A stretch of 64,000 nt of DNA from PSRF01 sp035457105 (lineage in GTDB: Bacteria; Acidobacteriota; Blastocatellia; Pyrinomonadales; Pyrinomonadaceae). Below are positions 25,668 through 35,138 of the stretch, piece after piece. The notes beneath the pieces were generated by a model. That model was not told the origin of the DNA. It worked only from the letters and a program-made list of their open reading frames with translations, and ran no database searches. A program made the position numbers and the translations under genes. The stretch spans positions 5,488 through 69,487 of the forward strand of contig DATIBX010000836.1 of the NCBI GenBank assembly GCA_035457105.1, given 5' to 3'. Position 1 is the first letter of the stretch, and every line of letters starts with the position of its first letter.

Positions 25668-27770
25668 ATGGCAAACACTCTAACACGAAGTTTGGGTTCT
25701 CGTCTGATCGTCGTCAGCTTGATTCTGCTGCTTGTTAATGTGGTGGTGCGGGCTCAAGCCCCAGCTGGTTCTGCATCTATTGCCGTTCTTCCCAAGCCCA
25801 GGCAAGTGACAGCCAACGGAGAGTCTTTTGCCCTGGACCGAGGCGTTCATCTTCGGCTCGCCGATCCAAAATCTGCTGACGATCGATTTGCCGCAGTTGA
25901 TTTCATCGATGACGTCAAACAAACATCAGGGATCGAGTTGCGTCTATCCGGGGGCAACCGGCGAAGGGAAATACTTATTGGTAAGTTGGACCTTCCCGCT
26001 ATCGAGAGTGTGCTAAAGAAGCGAGGCATCTCTCTCAGTGAGTCCCTGGGTGACGAAGGGTACTTACTTGACGTGCGCAAAGACGGTGTCGTTATCGCCG
26101 CGACGACTGCAACCGGGGTGTTTTATGGCTTGCAAACTCTGAAGCAACTTGTTCGAGGTGACTCAGCGAACGGTTACATCCAGGGGGTACATATAGTTGA
26201 TTGGCCGGCAATGCGCTGGCGTGGAATGTCAGACGACATCAGTCGTGGCCCAGTGCCGACTCTGTCGTACATCAAGCGTCAGTTGCGCACGTTTGCTTCG
26301 TTCAAACTGAATGTCCATTCGTTCTACATGGAACATACTCTTGCCAGCGATGAACATCCCCTCATTGCGCCTGAAGGAGGCTCCCTTACACCAGCGGAGA
26401 TCAAAGAACTTGTCGCGTACGCACGGTCCTATCACATTGAATTAATTCCCGAACAGCAGACGTTTGGACACTTACACAAAGCCCTCAAACTGGAAAAATA
26501 TAATTCGCTCGCTGAAACTCCTTATGGTGATGTGTTGTCGCCACAGCAAGAGGGAAGTTATAAGTTGATCGCAGACTGGTACCGCGAGTTGGACCAGTTA
26601 TTTCCCGGTCAATTTTTCCATATTGGGGCCGACGAGACGTTTGAACTCGGTGAAGGACAAAGTATGGAAGCGGCCAAAGCCAAAGGCGTTGGCGCGGTCT
26701 ACTTCGATCATCTGGACCGAGTGCGCGAGTTGCTGAAGCCGTATAATCGCAAGCTGATATTTTGGGGTGACATCGCCTTGAATCATCCTGATCTCATTGG
26801 CGATATTCCAAAAGACTTGATTGTCGCGAATTGGGATTATGCTCCTCGCGAGAGTTACAACTCTAGAATTGAACCTTTTAAAAAAGCGGGATTGCAGCAA
26901 CTGGTTTGTCCCGGTATCTGGAGTTGGAATCAAATATTTCCCAACATCGAATCGTCGTCTAAAAACATCATCAACTTTGTGAGAGATGCGCAGACTGCCG
27001 GCGCCATTGGGATGCTGAACACTAGTTGGGACGATGACGGTGAGTCGTTATTCGAAATGAGTTGGTACGGAGTCGTGTTGGGTGCGGCCGCTTCGTGGCA
27101 GTCGCAACCTTTTGATCAAAATGGCTTTGATGCTGATTTCGATTGGGCTTTCTTCCGCACCGAGGGTCAGAGTTTTGTAAGCGCTATCAGAGCCCTCGGC
27201 AGCGTCAATGCCACTCTTGGCGGAGGCGCCGGGGACGAGGCTTTCTGGCGTAACCCATTTAGTACTGCGTTCCAGACTCAAGTGCGCGCCAACAGTGACA
27301 AGATCAGACAGATGCGATTACAAGTTGAGAATGCGGAAGAGTCGATAATCAGAAACAGAACCAGGGTGCGAAGAAACGGCTCGATGATACCGGCTATGAT
27401 TTTCGCAGCCCAACGCTTTGATCATTTGGGCCGACGAGCGCAAACTATCGAGAAGTTCAGCCGCGAGTACTGGGATGCATACCTCAATCTCGGGGATCGG
27501 GCCAGGGCGCGACGGCTGCGGCGTTACACAGGGGCGATCTACAATCACCTGCGCGAGATGGCCGAAGAGCTCGCCGAATTAAAGGTCCGTTATCGAGAGC
27601 AATGGTTAACTGAGAATCGTCCGTACTGGCTGGAAAGCGTTCTTTCACGTTACGATCAGGCAATCTCAATCTGGTTAGCAAAGAGTCGAGCGATGGATGA
27701 CGCTTTGCGTGTTTACGACACAACGTCAATTCTTCCTGACCCGGAAGAGTTTGGTCTCGGTACGCGTTAA
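25668..27770 (+). CDS. Secreted GH20 beta-N-acetylhexosaminidase
   Basis: The 700-aa protein has a signal peptide (about 1-30). A GH20b N-domain (about 38-170, ending in DWPAMRWRGMSDD) is followed by the catalytic TIM barrel with the Asp-Glu pair D322-E323 in HIGADETFELG. Substrate-assisted hydrolysis releases terminal GlcNAc or GalNAc. The C-terminal region (about 520-690) is helical with several Arg-rich segments. Exported action on chitin- or peptidoglycan-derived oligosaccharides is inferred. A NagX-like gene follows in the same direction after a palindromic repeat, and the SIS-domain gene is divergent. Confidence 0.9.
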   Translation: MANTLTRSLGSRLIVVSLILLLVNVVVRAQAPAGSASIAVLPKPRQVTANGESFALDRGVHLRLADPKSADDRFAAVDFIDDVKQTSGIELRLSGGNRRREILIGKLDLPAIESVLKKRGISLSESLGDEGYLLDVRKDGVVIAATTATGVFYGLQTLKQLVRGDSANGYIQGVHIVDWPAMRWRGMSDDISRGPVPTLSYIKRQLRTFASFKLNVHSFYMEHTLASDEHPLIAPEGGSLTPAEIKELVAYARSYHIELIPEQQTFGHLHKALKLEKYNSLAETPYGDVLSPQQEGSYKLIADWYRELDQLFPGQFFHIGADETFELGEGQSMEAAKAKGVGAVYFDHLDRVRELLKPYNRKLIFWGDIALNHPDLIGDIPKDLIVANWDYAPRESYNSRIEPFKKAGLQQLVCPGIWSWNQIFPNIESSSKNIINFVRDAQTAGAIGMLNTSWDDDGESLFEMSWYGVVLGAAASWQSQPFDQNGFDADFDWAFFRTEGQSFVSAIRALGSVNATLGGGAGDEAFWRNPFSTAFQTQVRANSDKIRQMRLQVENAEESIIRNRTRVRRNGSMIPAMIFAAQRFDHLGRRAQTIEKFSREYWDAYLNLGDRARARRLRRYTGAIYNHLREMAEELAELKVRYREQWLTENRPYWLESVLSRYDQAISIWLAKSRAMDDALRVYDTTSILPDPEEFGLGTR

Positions 27771-27771
27771 C

Positions 27772-27878
27772 TTTGGAGTGCGGCGGCCCGGCGCCGCTTT
27801 GTCACTCCGACAACTCATTTATCAACCAGCGGCATAACAGCCGCATTAGAAAGCGGCGCCAGGCCGCCACACTCCAAA
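27772..27878. repeat. GGAGTGCGGCGGC palindromic pair (REP-like)
   Basis: The left arm (27772-27800) contains TTTGGAGTGCGGCGGCCCGG. The inverted right arm (27850-27878) contains GGCCGCCACACTCCAAA and ends one base before the ATG of the next gene. Single or paired copies recur at 35062-35093, 35606-35631 and 40011-40149. The form resembles REP/RAYT-type elements, but no transposase is in the window. Confidence 0.85.
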
Positions 27879-27879
27879 A

Positions 27880-28995
27880 ATGAAACCATCAAATCGACTA
27901 ATCTCACTTGATGTTTTCCGTGGAATCACTATTGCCGCTATGACTTTGGTGAACAACCCCGGAACGTGGAGCAGTATTTATTGGCCACTCGAACATGCTG
28001 AATGGAACGGCTGGACTCCAACCGATCTGGTATTTCCGTTCTTCCTCTTTATTGTAGGCGTCTCGATTACGCTCGCCTTTGGGCGGCGCGTTGAGGAGCG
28101 TGGCGTCACTCGAGACCTATATATAAAGGTAATCAGGCGGTCGCTGATTATTTTTGGCCTCGGGCTGTTCTTAAACGGCTTTCCTTATTTTCAGCTGGCA
28201 ACAATTAGAATCCCGGGCGTCCTTCAACGAATTGCCGTTTGTTATCTCGTGGCCTCACTAATTTTCCTCGGTACTCGAGTTAGAACTCAGTTATTAATCG
28301 CACTGGCACTATTGGTCTTTTATTACATCCTCATGACCAAGATTCCCGCTCCGGGCTTCGCAGCCGGAGATTTAACTAAGGAGGGAAGTCTCGCGTCGTA
28401 TGTCGATCGGGTTGTCTTTGGCCCGCACATCTGGAAACAAGGCAAAGTTTACGACCCTGAAGGAATATTGAGCACCATACCCGCGATCGCCACGACATTA
28501 TTCGGGATATTGACGGGGCACTGGCTGCGAACTGAGCGCACTCATTACGAGAAGGTTGCAGGCATGTTTGTGGCGGGTGCGGTTTGCGTGATGATTGGAT
28601 GGGCGTGGAACCCGTTCTTTCCCATCAACAAAGCCCTATGGACCAGCTCTTATGTCTTCTTTACAGCCGGCCTTGCGCTGCAATTACTGGGACTGTGCTA
28701 TTGGTTGATAGATATCAAGGGTTACCGTCGCTGGGCGTGGCCATTTGAAGTTTTCGGGATGAACGCAATTGCGTTGTATGTTGGGAGTGGCTTGATGGAG
28801 AAGTTTATGGAGATGATCAAGGTCACGGCCGCTGATGGTTCACGGGATTCTTCGCAGGGTTGGATCTTTGATCATTTGTTTCTGTCGTGGGCCAGTCCTA
28901 TCAATGCCTCACTTGCTTATGGAATAGCATTTGTGTTGGTTTGGCTGTTCCTGATGTGGCTGCTTTACCGGAAGAACATTTTTCTAAAAGTATGA
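27880..28995 (+). CDS. NagX-like acyltransferase membrane protein (DUF5009/HGSNAT-type)
   Basis: The 371-aa polytopic inner-membrane protein has about 10 hydrophobic segments. The family signature RLISLDVFRGITIAAMTLVNNPG opens the protein, followed by WTPTDLVFPFFLFIVGVSI with the conserved His and Asp-Leu. The family includes heparan-alpha-glucosaminide N-acetyltransferase and bacterial NagX, found in chitin and GlcNAc utilisation loci. Its position after a hexosaminidase fits that theme. The start codon directly follows a palindromic repeat, so no normal ribosome site is present. Confidence 0.88.
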   Translation: MKPSNRLISLDVFRGITIAAMTLVNNPGTWSSIYWPLEHAEWNGWTPTDLVFPFFLFIVGVSITLAFGRRVEERGVTRDLYIKVIRRSLIIFGLGLFLNGFPYFQLATIRIPGVLQRIAVCYLVASLIFLGTRVRTQLLIALALLVFYYILMTKIPAPGFAAGDLTKEGSLASYVDRVVFGPHIWKQGKVYDPEGILSTIPAIATTLFGILTGHWLRTERTHYEKVAGMFVAGAVCVMIGWAWNPFFPINKALWTSSYVFFTAGLALQLLGLCYWLIDIKGYRRWAWPFEVFGMNAIALYVGSGLMEKFMEMIKVTAADGSRDSSQGWIFDHLFLSWASPINASLAYGIAFVLVWLFLMWLLYRKNIFLKV

Positions 28996-28999
28996 CGAT

Positions 29000-29100
29000 T
29001 TCTCTGTGCAACCTTTGTGTGCTCAGTGTCTCGGTGGTTAATTTCCATTTGAAGTCATCCACCACAGAGGCACTGAGAGCACAAAGGTTGCACGGAGAGC
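29000..29100. repeat. Inverted repeat between convergent genes
   Basis: The left arm (29000-29038) contains CTCTGTGCAACCTTTGTG. The right arm (29058-29100) contains CACAAAGGTTGCACGGAGAG. It separates the convergent NagX-like and deacylase genes and may act as a bidirectional terminator. It is related in style to 12978-13069. Confidence 0.75.
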
Positions 29101-29109
29101 ATTAGAGAT

Positions 29110-30825
29110 CTAGAGCGATCTGGGTTTAGTTGTCCCGGGTTTATAGCCGCGGCCGCGGATTACTTTTCCGGAAAGGACTCCCGTTCGTTGACCTTTATCG
29201 ACGCTGACCTGACCATTCACCAATACATATTGAATGCCCAGCGGGTATTGATTCGGTGACTCAAACGTGGCGCGGTCAATCACTGTTGTGGGATCGAAAA
29301 TCGTCACATCAGCAAACATTCCTTCGCGTAACCGGCCGCGATCATGCAAACCAACTCGAGCGGCCGGCCCACCAGTCATTTTTTGAATAGCACTTTCGAG
29401 CGAAAGCATTTTTTCATCTCGCACATAGCGACCAAGTATTCTCGGATATGTTCCCCAACCGCGCGGATGGGACTTCGAACCCGCAAGTGGACCATCTGTC
29501 GCACGAGAACCACTATCCGTGCAGAAGCTTACAAATGGCGCCCGCATTGCCGCTCTTAGATCGTCTTCACTCATCATGAAATAGATCGCGCCAGTCTGAC
29601 CATGATCTGCCAGAATCAAATCAAAAACTGCATCGAGTGGATCCTTTTTCTGTTCAGCCGCAATCTCCGATATCCGTTTACCCTGCAAGGTTTCCAATTC
29701 GCGATTGACTACCGACCCAATCAAGACCCCGGTTGGCCCACCACTACCTAGATAAATATTTTCCCAATCCTGCTGGTCCGACGAGATCTCCTTTTTGAGC
29801 CGTTCACGAGTTGCCGGATCTCTTAACCGCTCCATCATCTTGTCGGTTCCGCCTTCGAGTGCCCAGGGTGGCAGACAAGCGCTCAGCGAGGTGCTCCCAG
29901 CTATGTAGGGATAGACATCTGCCGAAATGTCCAGGCCATTCGCGCGGGCGTCGCTGATCTTTTTGATAACTTCAGGCATTCTGCCCCAGTTCTTCTTGTA
30001 CGCCGTCTTGAGATGCCAGATCTCTACCGGTATCTGCGCCCGGCGCGCGATCTCAAACACCTCACTCATTGACGCGTCTAACGCGTTGGCTTCACTACGT
30101 TGATGAGTCGCGTAAATACCACCAAATTCCTTCGCCACTTTAGCCAGTTCGACAATCTCATCAGTCTTAGCAAAGCGGGCCGGTACATACTGTAGCGACG
30201 TCGATAGGCCCAACGCACCTTCTCGCATGGCGTCAGCGACAAGCTTTTTCATCCGTCCAAGCTCTTCAGGCGTAGGCGGTCTGTTGTCGTAACCCACTAC
30301 GAACTCTCGCACTTGAGTGGCGCCAACAAATGTACCGATATTCAAACCGGTATGCTGTTGCTCGAGCCTCTTGAAATAACCGTCGAGAGTGCGCCAGTCG
30401 ATTGTCAGACTGAAACGTTTGAGAAAATCTTCCTGTTCCTTAATCTGTCGATCGTTGATTGGTGCGATTGATTCGCCTTCGCCCGTGATTTCTGTCGTCA
30501 CACCCATCATTATCTTGCTCATTCCGCGCGGATCGATCAGAAGATACGTTTCCGATTGGCCCAACATGTCGATAAAACCAGGTGCCACTACCAGGCTTGA
30601 GGCATCGATAGTTCGGGAAGCCGTCGCTTTCGAAAGATCGCCGATTTTTGCGATGCGCTCTTTTCTGATCCCGACATCACTCATAAAACCAGGAGCGCCC
30701 GATCCATCAACGATGAGACCGTGTTTGATCACGAGATCGTAGTCAGGTGCGACGGTTTTCTTGGTTGACAGGGCGGTTGGCAGGATTGTTGACATGATAA
30801 CGAGAATCGATAGGATGGTGCGCAT
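29110..30825 (-). CDS. Exported N-acyl-D-amino-acid deacylase (amidohydrolase)
   Basis: The 571-aa protein has a signal peptide (about 1-20). The amidohydrolase core opens with YDLVIKHGLIVDGSGAPGFMSDVGIRKERIAKIGDL. VAPGFIDMLGQ takes the place of the usual HxH metal motif: the first His pair is not obvious, which is known for some D-aminoacylase relatives. Further blocks are YATHQRSEA, EIWHLKTAYKKNWG and FCTDSGSRATDG. Hydrolysis of N-acyl-D-amino acids, or of D-aminoacyl groups released from peptidoglycan, is the family activity. The DCC gene ends 10 bp upstream, so the two are likely co-transcribed. Confidence 0.85.
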   Translation of the reverse strand: MRTILSILVIMSTILPTALSTKKTVAPDYDLVIKHGLIVDGSGAPGFMSDVGIRKERIAKIGDLSKATASRTIDASSLVVAPGFIDMLGQSETYLLIDPRGMSKIMMGVTTEITGEGESIAPINDRQIKEQEDFLKRFSLTIDWRTLDGYFKRLEQQHTGLNIGTFVGATQVREFVVGYDNRPPTPEELGRMKKLVADAMREGALGLSTSLQYVPARFAKTDEIVELAKVAKEFGGIYATHQRSEANALDASMSEVFEIARRAQIPVEIWHLKTAYKKNWGRMPEVIKKISDARANGLDISADVYPYIAGSTSLSACLPPWALEGGTDKMMERLRDPATRERLKKEISSDQQDWENIYLGSGGPTGVLIGSVVNRELETLQGKRISEIAAEQKKDPLDAVFDLILADHGQTGAIYFMMSEDDLRAAMRAPFVSFCTDSGSRATDGPLAGSKSHPRGWGTYPRILGRYVRDEKMLSLESAIQKMTGGPAARVGLHDRGRLREGMFADVTIFDPTTVIDRATFESPNQYPLGIQYVLVNGQVSVDKGQRTGVLSGKVIRGRGYKPGTTKPRSL

Positions 30826-30835
30826 CTTTGCTCCG

Positions 30836-31264
30836 TTACAGGTCTAGAAATTTTTTCCGTTGCTTAGGTTCAGGCAAAAGGCAAGTGTCGTATTTCCCAA
30901 AGACACGATAACGATTCCGAGCCACGAATCTATAAAACGAATCGCGCAGGCTCTTAGGTACTAAATGGCTTGTGGCGGCGGCAAACTTCCAAAAGCCTCC
31001 AAGCGCACGTCCAGCCCGTAAGATTGCATCGGATCTGCTGAGCAGTTTTTCATCGGCGCGGCCATAATTCTCGATAATCTGAATTGTATCGAGGTCGGCG
31101 GCATCTGCTCCGTGACGGGCCAGCGCCACTCGCGCGAATTCGCTTTGCAATGACGCGAACTTTAAGCGGTCGTGTATATCGTGCCGGAGCAGAAATTGGA
31201 CCAGACGGTTGCAGAGGCCGCAAATGCCATCGTAAAGGACCACTAAATCTGATTCTGGTGCCAC
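30836..31264 (-). CDS. DCC-family thiol-disulfide oxidoreductase (DUF393)
   Basis: The 142-aa protein begins with a GTG start and carries the namesake motif YDGICGLC (C15-x2-C18), followed by FLLRHDIHDRLKFASLQSE. The C-terminal YRVFGKYDTCLLP is also family-typical. DUF393 proteins have a thioredoxin-like fold and are presumed thiol oxidoreductases. A second member is at 47475-47840. It is tightly linked to the deacylase gene. Confidence 0.85.
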   Translation of the reverse strand: MAPESDLVVLYDGICGLCNRLVQFLLRHDIHDRLKFASLQSEFARVALARHGADAADLDTIQIIENYGRADEKLLSRSDAILRAGRALGGFWKFAAATSHLVPKSLRDSFYRFVARNRYRVFGKYDTCLLPEPKQRKKFLDL

Positions 31265-31341
31265 TGATTTGCTGAGCTTCTCTGCACCTAAGAGTTACGG
31301 AACCGTGTTTCAGAAAGAGGCAATCAAAGATCTGCGCAGCT

Positions 31342-34300
31342 TCACGGTGTCAGGGGCGACTGGTTTGCCGTTCGCAGTTGATTGTTCATTTCTGTTATGT
31401 CGCGAGTTTTAATGGACTCCCAATCTGTCAGAAGTTTGGAAGAAGCCTTCTGTATCTCCTCAGCTGCAAGGATGGTGGCAGCTGTTGGCGCAACGTCAGC
31501 GCTTTGTAGATTCTCGAGTAGGGAAGAAAAGCCATCATTGAGCCGTGTTAGATTCGCATTCCGCAGATCAATCGTGCCACCAGGCAATCCGGGAGAACTC
31601 GCATCGCCCCGCGCTTCACCAGATACAGCGACAATCTTTTTGTCCAATGCAGCTAGCGATTCAGCGACTGGCCCTTGCCCGACACGATCGATTGCAGTCT
31701 TAATTTGCTCGCGCACCTTTTGGGCCTCCTGTGCTGCCGCAAAGGTTTGCGCCATGCCTTGATAAGCCGCCAGCGACAACGCGAATTGTTGCGACAATGC
31801 TTCAGCACCGGACTTTACTCGCGGATCCATCTTGACCGTCAGGCTCTGAGTTTGAGATTTGCCGTTTGCGGTGAGTTTCACCGTGTAAGTTCCGGGTAGT
31901 ACCTCTGGTCCAACTGGATAGCGTGGAGTATCTCGATAAATCGCCGAGATCGGAAAACCATGACTGAACGCCGGTGGTGGTGCGTACTTGAGGTCCCACA
32001 CGAATCGCTGTAGACCGGGTTGCGTCGCTAGGATTTGTGATGGCCTGTACCAGTATTCCGGTACGGCATAATCCTTCTCATTGATCTGCTCGGGTTTATC
32101 TTCGCTGGAAAACTTTCTAACCAATTCATTCTTAGCGTTGAAAATTTCAAGCGTGAGAGGACCACCTTGCTCTTTCAGGTAGTAGTTGATGATTGCACCG
32201 TCGGGTGGGTTTTGGCCCACCGGTTCTTCGGGAGGGAGTGGAGTGTCCGTGTTGACATTCCGTTTAAGTCGATAAGCTACTTGCGGCGCAAACAAATATG
32301 GACCACTTAAGTTAGAAGCACTGAGCTGCCGTAGCGCGGTGATGTCGTCGAGGATCCAGAAAGATCGTCCATGGGTACCTACCACAATGTCATCATTATG
32401 GATCACGAGATCTCGAATTGAAGTGGCCGGCATATTTAATCTTAGCGACTGCCAGTGATCGCCGTTATCCCCGGACACTGAAACAGCAACCTCACTCCCG
32501 GCAAACAGCAGTCCGGGTTTCTGCCGATCTTCACGCACGGTGTTGATCGGACTCTCGGTCAGCCCACCAACAATCTCTTTCCAGTTAGCGCCACCGTCCG
32601 TTGTGCGATAGATGTGTGGGCGCATATCGTCCAGGCGAATCCTATTGACCGCAACGTAAGCTGTATTTACATCAAAATGGCTCGCATCGATCTGCGAGAT
32701 CTTGCTCCAGGAGTCAATCGGCGCCGGTGTTACGTCCTTCCATGTTTTACCGCCATCTTTTGTCACATGAATTAAACCGTCGTCCGTTCCGGCCCAAATT
32801 GTGTTGATGTCTTTGGGTGATGGTGCGAGAGCATAGATCACGCCACGACGCGGTTGCGTAGCCATTTCTGGCTTTCGGTAAATTCCAATCGTTTCTGGGA
32901 CCGCAGGTTTTTCTCGCGACAAGTCAGGACTAATCACTTCCCAGTTGTTACCACCATCCTGTGTTTTGAAAAGCACATTCCCGGCGAGGTAAAGCACATG
33001 AGGATCAACTGGAGAGAACATGATAGGTGCCGTGCGCAGAAAGCGATACTTGCCGGTTCGCAATATCTCTGGAGCGACGTTTTGAACCTGGCCGGTCGTG
33101 GCGTCGAATCGGGTGGCCTTTCCGCCATAGACTATATTGGGATTGAGCGGGTCAGGGGCTACGTATCCATATTCTTCAACTCCAACAGTGCGCCAGTCGC
33201 GGAAACTGATTGCCCCGTTATCTCCCCTGCTCTTAACGGCCGCGGAGCCACTCTCCTGTTGGCCGCCATAGACCCAGTAGGGAAATTGATTATCCGTAAT
33301 GACGTGATAAAACTGGGCAGTTGGTTGGTTGTACCACGAGCTCCACGACTCACCACCATTTACAGAAATTACCGCGCCCTGGTCCACCGCTAATAACATG
33401 ATCTTCGGATTCGCAGGATTAATCCACATGGTGTGATAGTCGTCTCCGCCCGGCGCGCCCTTGAACGCCGTAAAAGTTTTGCCGCCGTCGGTGGATTTAT
33501 AGATTGCGATGGCTGAGCAATAGACTACGTCCTTATTAGTTGGATCAACGTCAATCTCTGCAAAATCGCTCCCTCGCCCCCAAACACGTCGCTCACCCGT
33601 GACTCGTTCCCATGATTCGCCTTTGTCATCCGAGCGATAAATCCCACCCATTTCAGTAGCATCAATCGTCGCGTAAATCCGATTGGGATCGCTTGGGGCA
33701 ACGGCGATACCTATTCGTCCAAGCCCCTGTTCTATAGTCGGCAGCCCTTTTGTTAGTTGACGCCAGGTATTACCGCCGTCGGTAGTCTTATAGAGTCCAC
33801 TCCCAGTGCCCTGGAAAGCGCCGTTCTCCCATGGCCCCTGCCGAGCAGCCCATAGATCAGCATAGATGGTTTGGCTGTCTGACAGATCAAAAGCGAGTGC
33901 CGTCGCACCCGTATTCTCGTCCTTATAGAGAATCTTTTCCCAGTTGTTCCCTCCATCTTTACTGCGAAAGACTCCTCTTTCTTCATTTGGACCATAAGGG
34001 TGACCGAGTGCGGCTACGTACAAAAGGTCTGGATTCTTTGGATCGACAATGACTGCGCCAATTTGTTGCGCGTTACGCAATCCAAGATGTTTCCATGTTT
34101 TTCCCGCGTCAACAGACTTGTAAATTCCGTCTCCGGTGGATAGATCGGGTCGCTGTAGACCCTCTCCACTCCCAACATAGATGACGTTTGGATTGGAAGG
34201 TGCGACCGCGAGTGCACCGATTGACCCGGTTGGTTGATCGTCGAAAATTGGTTTCCAAGTAATGCCGTAATCTGTTGTTTTCCAAACGCCACCATTATTG

Positions 34301-34494
34301 ACTCCGATGTAAAACACATTGGGTTGGTTCGGAACACCGGTTGCACCCACGGTCCGTCCGCCCCTGAATGGCCCAATCATGCGCCATTTCATACCTTGAA
34401 TCTGGTTACTATCTATTTGGGCGAGAAGAACTTGAGATTGAAAAAAGAAACTTAGAAGTCCGAGTAGAAGGATGATCGTCGATCGACGTCGCAT
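31342..34494 (-). CDS. Secreted VPS10/sortilin-like BNR-repeat protein
   Basis: The 1050-aa protein has a signal peptide (about 1-25). Residues about 35-720 contain many Asp-box/BNR turns (S-x-D-x-G-x-T/N-W, for example KSVDAGKTWK, RSKDGGNNWE, RSDDKGESWE and KTQDGGNNWEV), forming sortilin-like beta-propellers. The region beyond about 720 has beta-sandwich and helical segments (about 900-1040). The family is abundant in Acidobacteriota and Bacteroidota and is usually annotated as glycosyl hydrolase or photosystem-assembly-like, but no catalytic residues define an activity. An extracellular binding role is likely. It stands alone. Confidence 0.88.
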   Translation of the reverse strand: MRRRSTIILLLGLLSFFFQSQVLLAQIDSNQIQGMKWRMIGPFRGGRTVGATGVPNQPNVFYIGVNNGGVWKTTDYGITWKPIFDDQPTGSIGALAVAPSNPNVIYVGSGEGLQRPDLSTGDGIYKSVDAGKTWKHLGLRNAQQIGAVIVDPKNPDLLYVAALGHPYGPNEERGVFRSKDGGNNWEKILYKDENTGATALAFDLSDSQTIYADLWAARQGPWENGAFQGTGSGLYKTTDGGNTWRQLTKGLPTIEQGLGRIGIAVAPSDPNRIYATIDATEMGGIYRSDDKGESWERVTGERRVWGRGSDFAEIDVDPTNKDVVYCSAIAIYKSTDGGKTFTAFKGAPGGDDYHTMWINPANPKIMLLAVDQGAVISVNGGESWSSWYNQPTAQFYHVITDNQFPYWVYGGQQESGSAAVKSRGDNGAISFRDWRTVGVEEYGYVAPDPLNPNIVYGGKATRFDATTGQVQNVAPEILRTGKYRFLRTAPIMFSPVDPHVLYLAGNVLFKTQDGGNNWEVISPDLSREKPAVPETIGIYRKPEMATQPRRGVIYALAPSPKDINTIWAGTDDGLIHVTKDGGKTWKDVTPAPIDSWSKISQIDASHFDVNTAYVAVNRIRLDDMRPHIYRTTDGGANWKEIVGGLTESPINTVREDRQKPGLLFAGSEVAVSVSGDNGDHWQSLRLNMPATSIRDLVIHNDDIVVGTHGRSFWILDDITALRQLSASNLSGPYLFAPQVAYRLKRNVNTDTPLPPEEPVGQNPPDGAIINYYLKEQGGPLTLEIFNAKNELVRKFSSEDKPEQINEKDYAVPEYWYRPSQILATQPGLQRFVWDLKYAPPPAFSHGFPISAIYRDTPRYPVGPEVLPGTYTVKLTANGKSQTQSLTVKMDPRVKSGAEALSQQFALSLAAYQGMAQTFAAAQEAQKVREQIKTAIDRVGQGPVAESLAALDKKIVAVSGEARGDASSPGLPGGTIDLRNANLTRLNDGFSSLLENLQSADVAPTAATILAAEEIQKASSKLLTDWESIKTRDITEMNNQLRTANQSPLTP

Positions 34495-34566
34495 CGGCTG
34501 TTGTGTCCTTGAAAGAATGTGTTGGGAATACTTACACAGATTACACCGATTGCCGAGATTCTAAAA

Positions 34567-35091
34567 CTAAGCTGTTACTGGTTGGTCCTGCGGGTCTTTT
34601 CTTTTCCTGCGCAGGATTAAGGCTGAGACGAGAGTGACCGCCAGTCCTACCGGAAGCGGCTCAGTGAATGTGATCAGAGAATTTACGACTGGGTTGTTGT
34701 AGTCGATGCTCTTGAATTGCTGAATTTTTGCGTTGATTGCTTCCTGGGTCGCCCCCGAGGCTTTCATTTGCTCGACCATGTAGTTCATGTATTTGTCCAC
34801 GAAGTCGGGCATGAAGTTGAAATAGACTATCTCCCACGTAATCACATAACAAACGCAGGAGATGAAGGTGATTAATAGGCCCACTCCCAGGGCTTGCCAG
34901 AAAGTGATGTAACCCTCTCGAACGTTGTCTCGATACGAACGAATTCCAAAAAAGACCAGCAGGAAAGCTAACAGCATTGCTGTGTAGCCGAAATACAGCC
35001 CTTTGTCGAAGCCAATCTTGTCGATAAAGGGAATGAATGTTGTCAACGAGTTATCTGAGGTGAAAAGCGGCGCCGGGCCGCCGCACTCCAA
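34567..35091 (-). CDS. DUF4199 membrane protein, apparently N-terminally truncated
   Basis: The open frame of 174 codons covers DUF4199 from IPFIDKIGFDKGLYFGYTAM through membrane segments at about 35-50, 67-90 and 145-163, ending in a basic tail. Family members normally have an extra N-terminal membrane helix before the PFIDKIGFDKG motif. Here the upstream codons (35062-35091) are the GGAGTGCGGCGGC palindrome read as protein, and no ATG precedes. The only candidate starts are TTG codons, at 35091 inside the repeat or 35046. Either the gene was truncated by the repeat or initiation is unusual. It lies downstream of the LuxR-type gene, its usual partner. Confidence 0.7.
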   Translation of the reverse strand: MECGGPAPLFTSDNSLTTFIPFIDKIGFDKGLYFGYTAMLLAFLLVFFGIRSYRDNVREGYITFWQALGVGLLITFISCVCYVITWEIVYFNFMPDFVDKYMNYMVEQMKASGATQEAINAKIQQFKSIDYNNPVVNSLITFTEPLPVGLAVTLVSALILRRKRKDPQDQPVTA

Positions 35092-35093
35092 AG
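35062..35093. repeat. GGAGTGCGGCGGC palindrome, single copy in DUF4199 5' end
   Basis: One arm of the REP-like family (core GCGGCGCCGGGCCGCCGCACTCC) lies exactly where the first membrane helix of the DUF4199 gene should be encoded. A weaker relative (GGAGCGCGCCGGCCTGGCGG) lies upstream of the LuxR-type gene at 35606-35631. Confidence 0.8.
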
Positions 35094-35138
35094 TTTACTC
35101 GTTTGGGGTTCACAAAGAATGTTCAAGACCAAAGCAGC

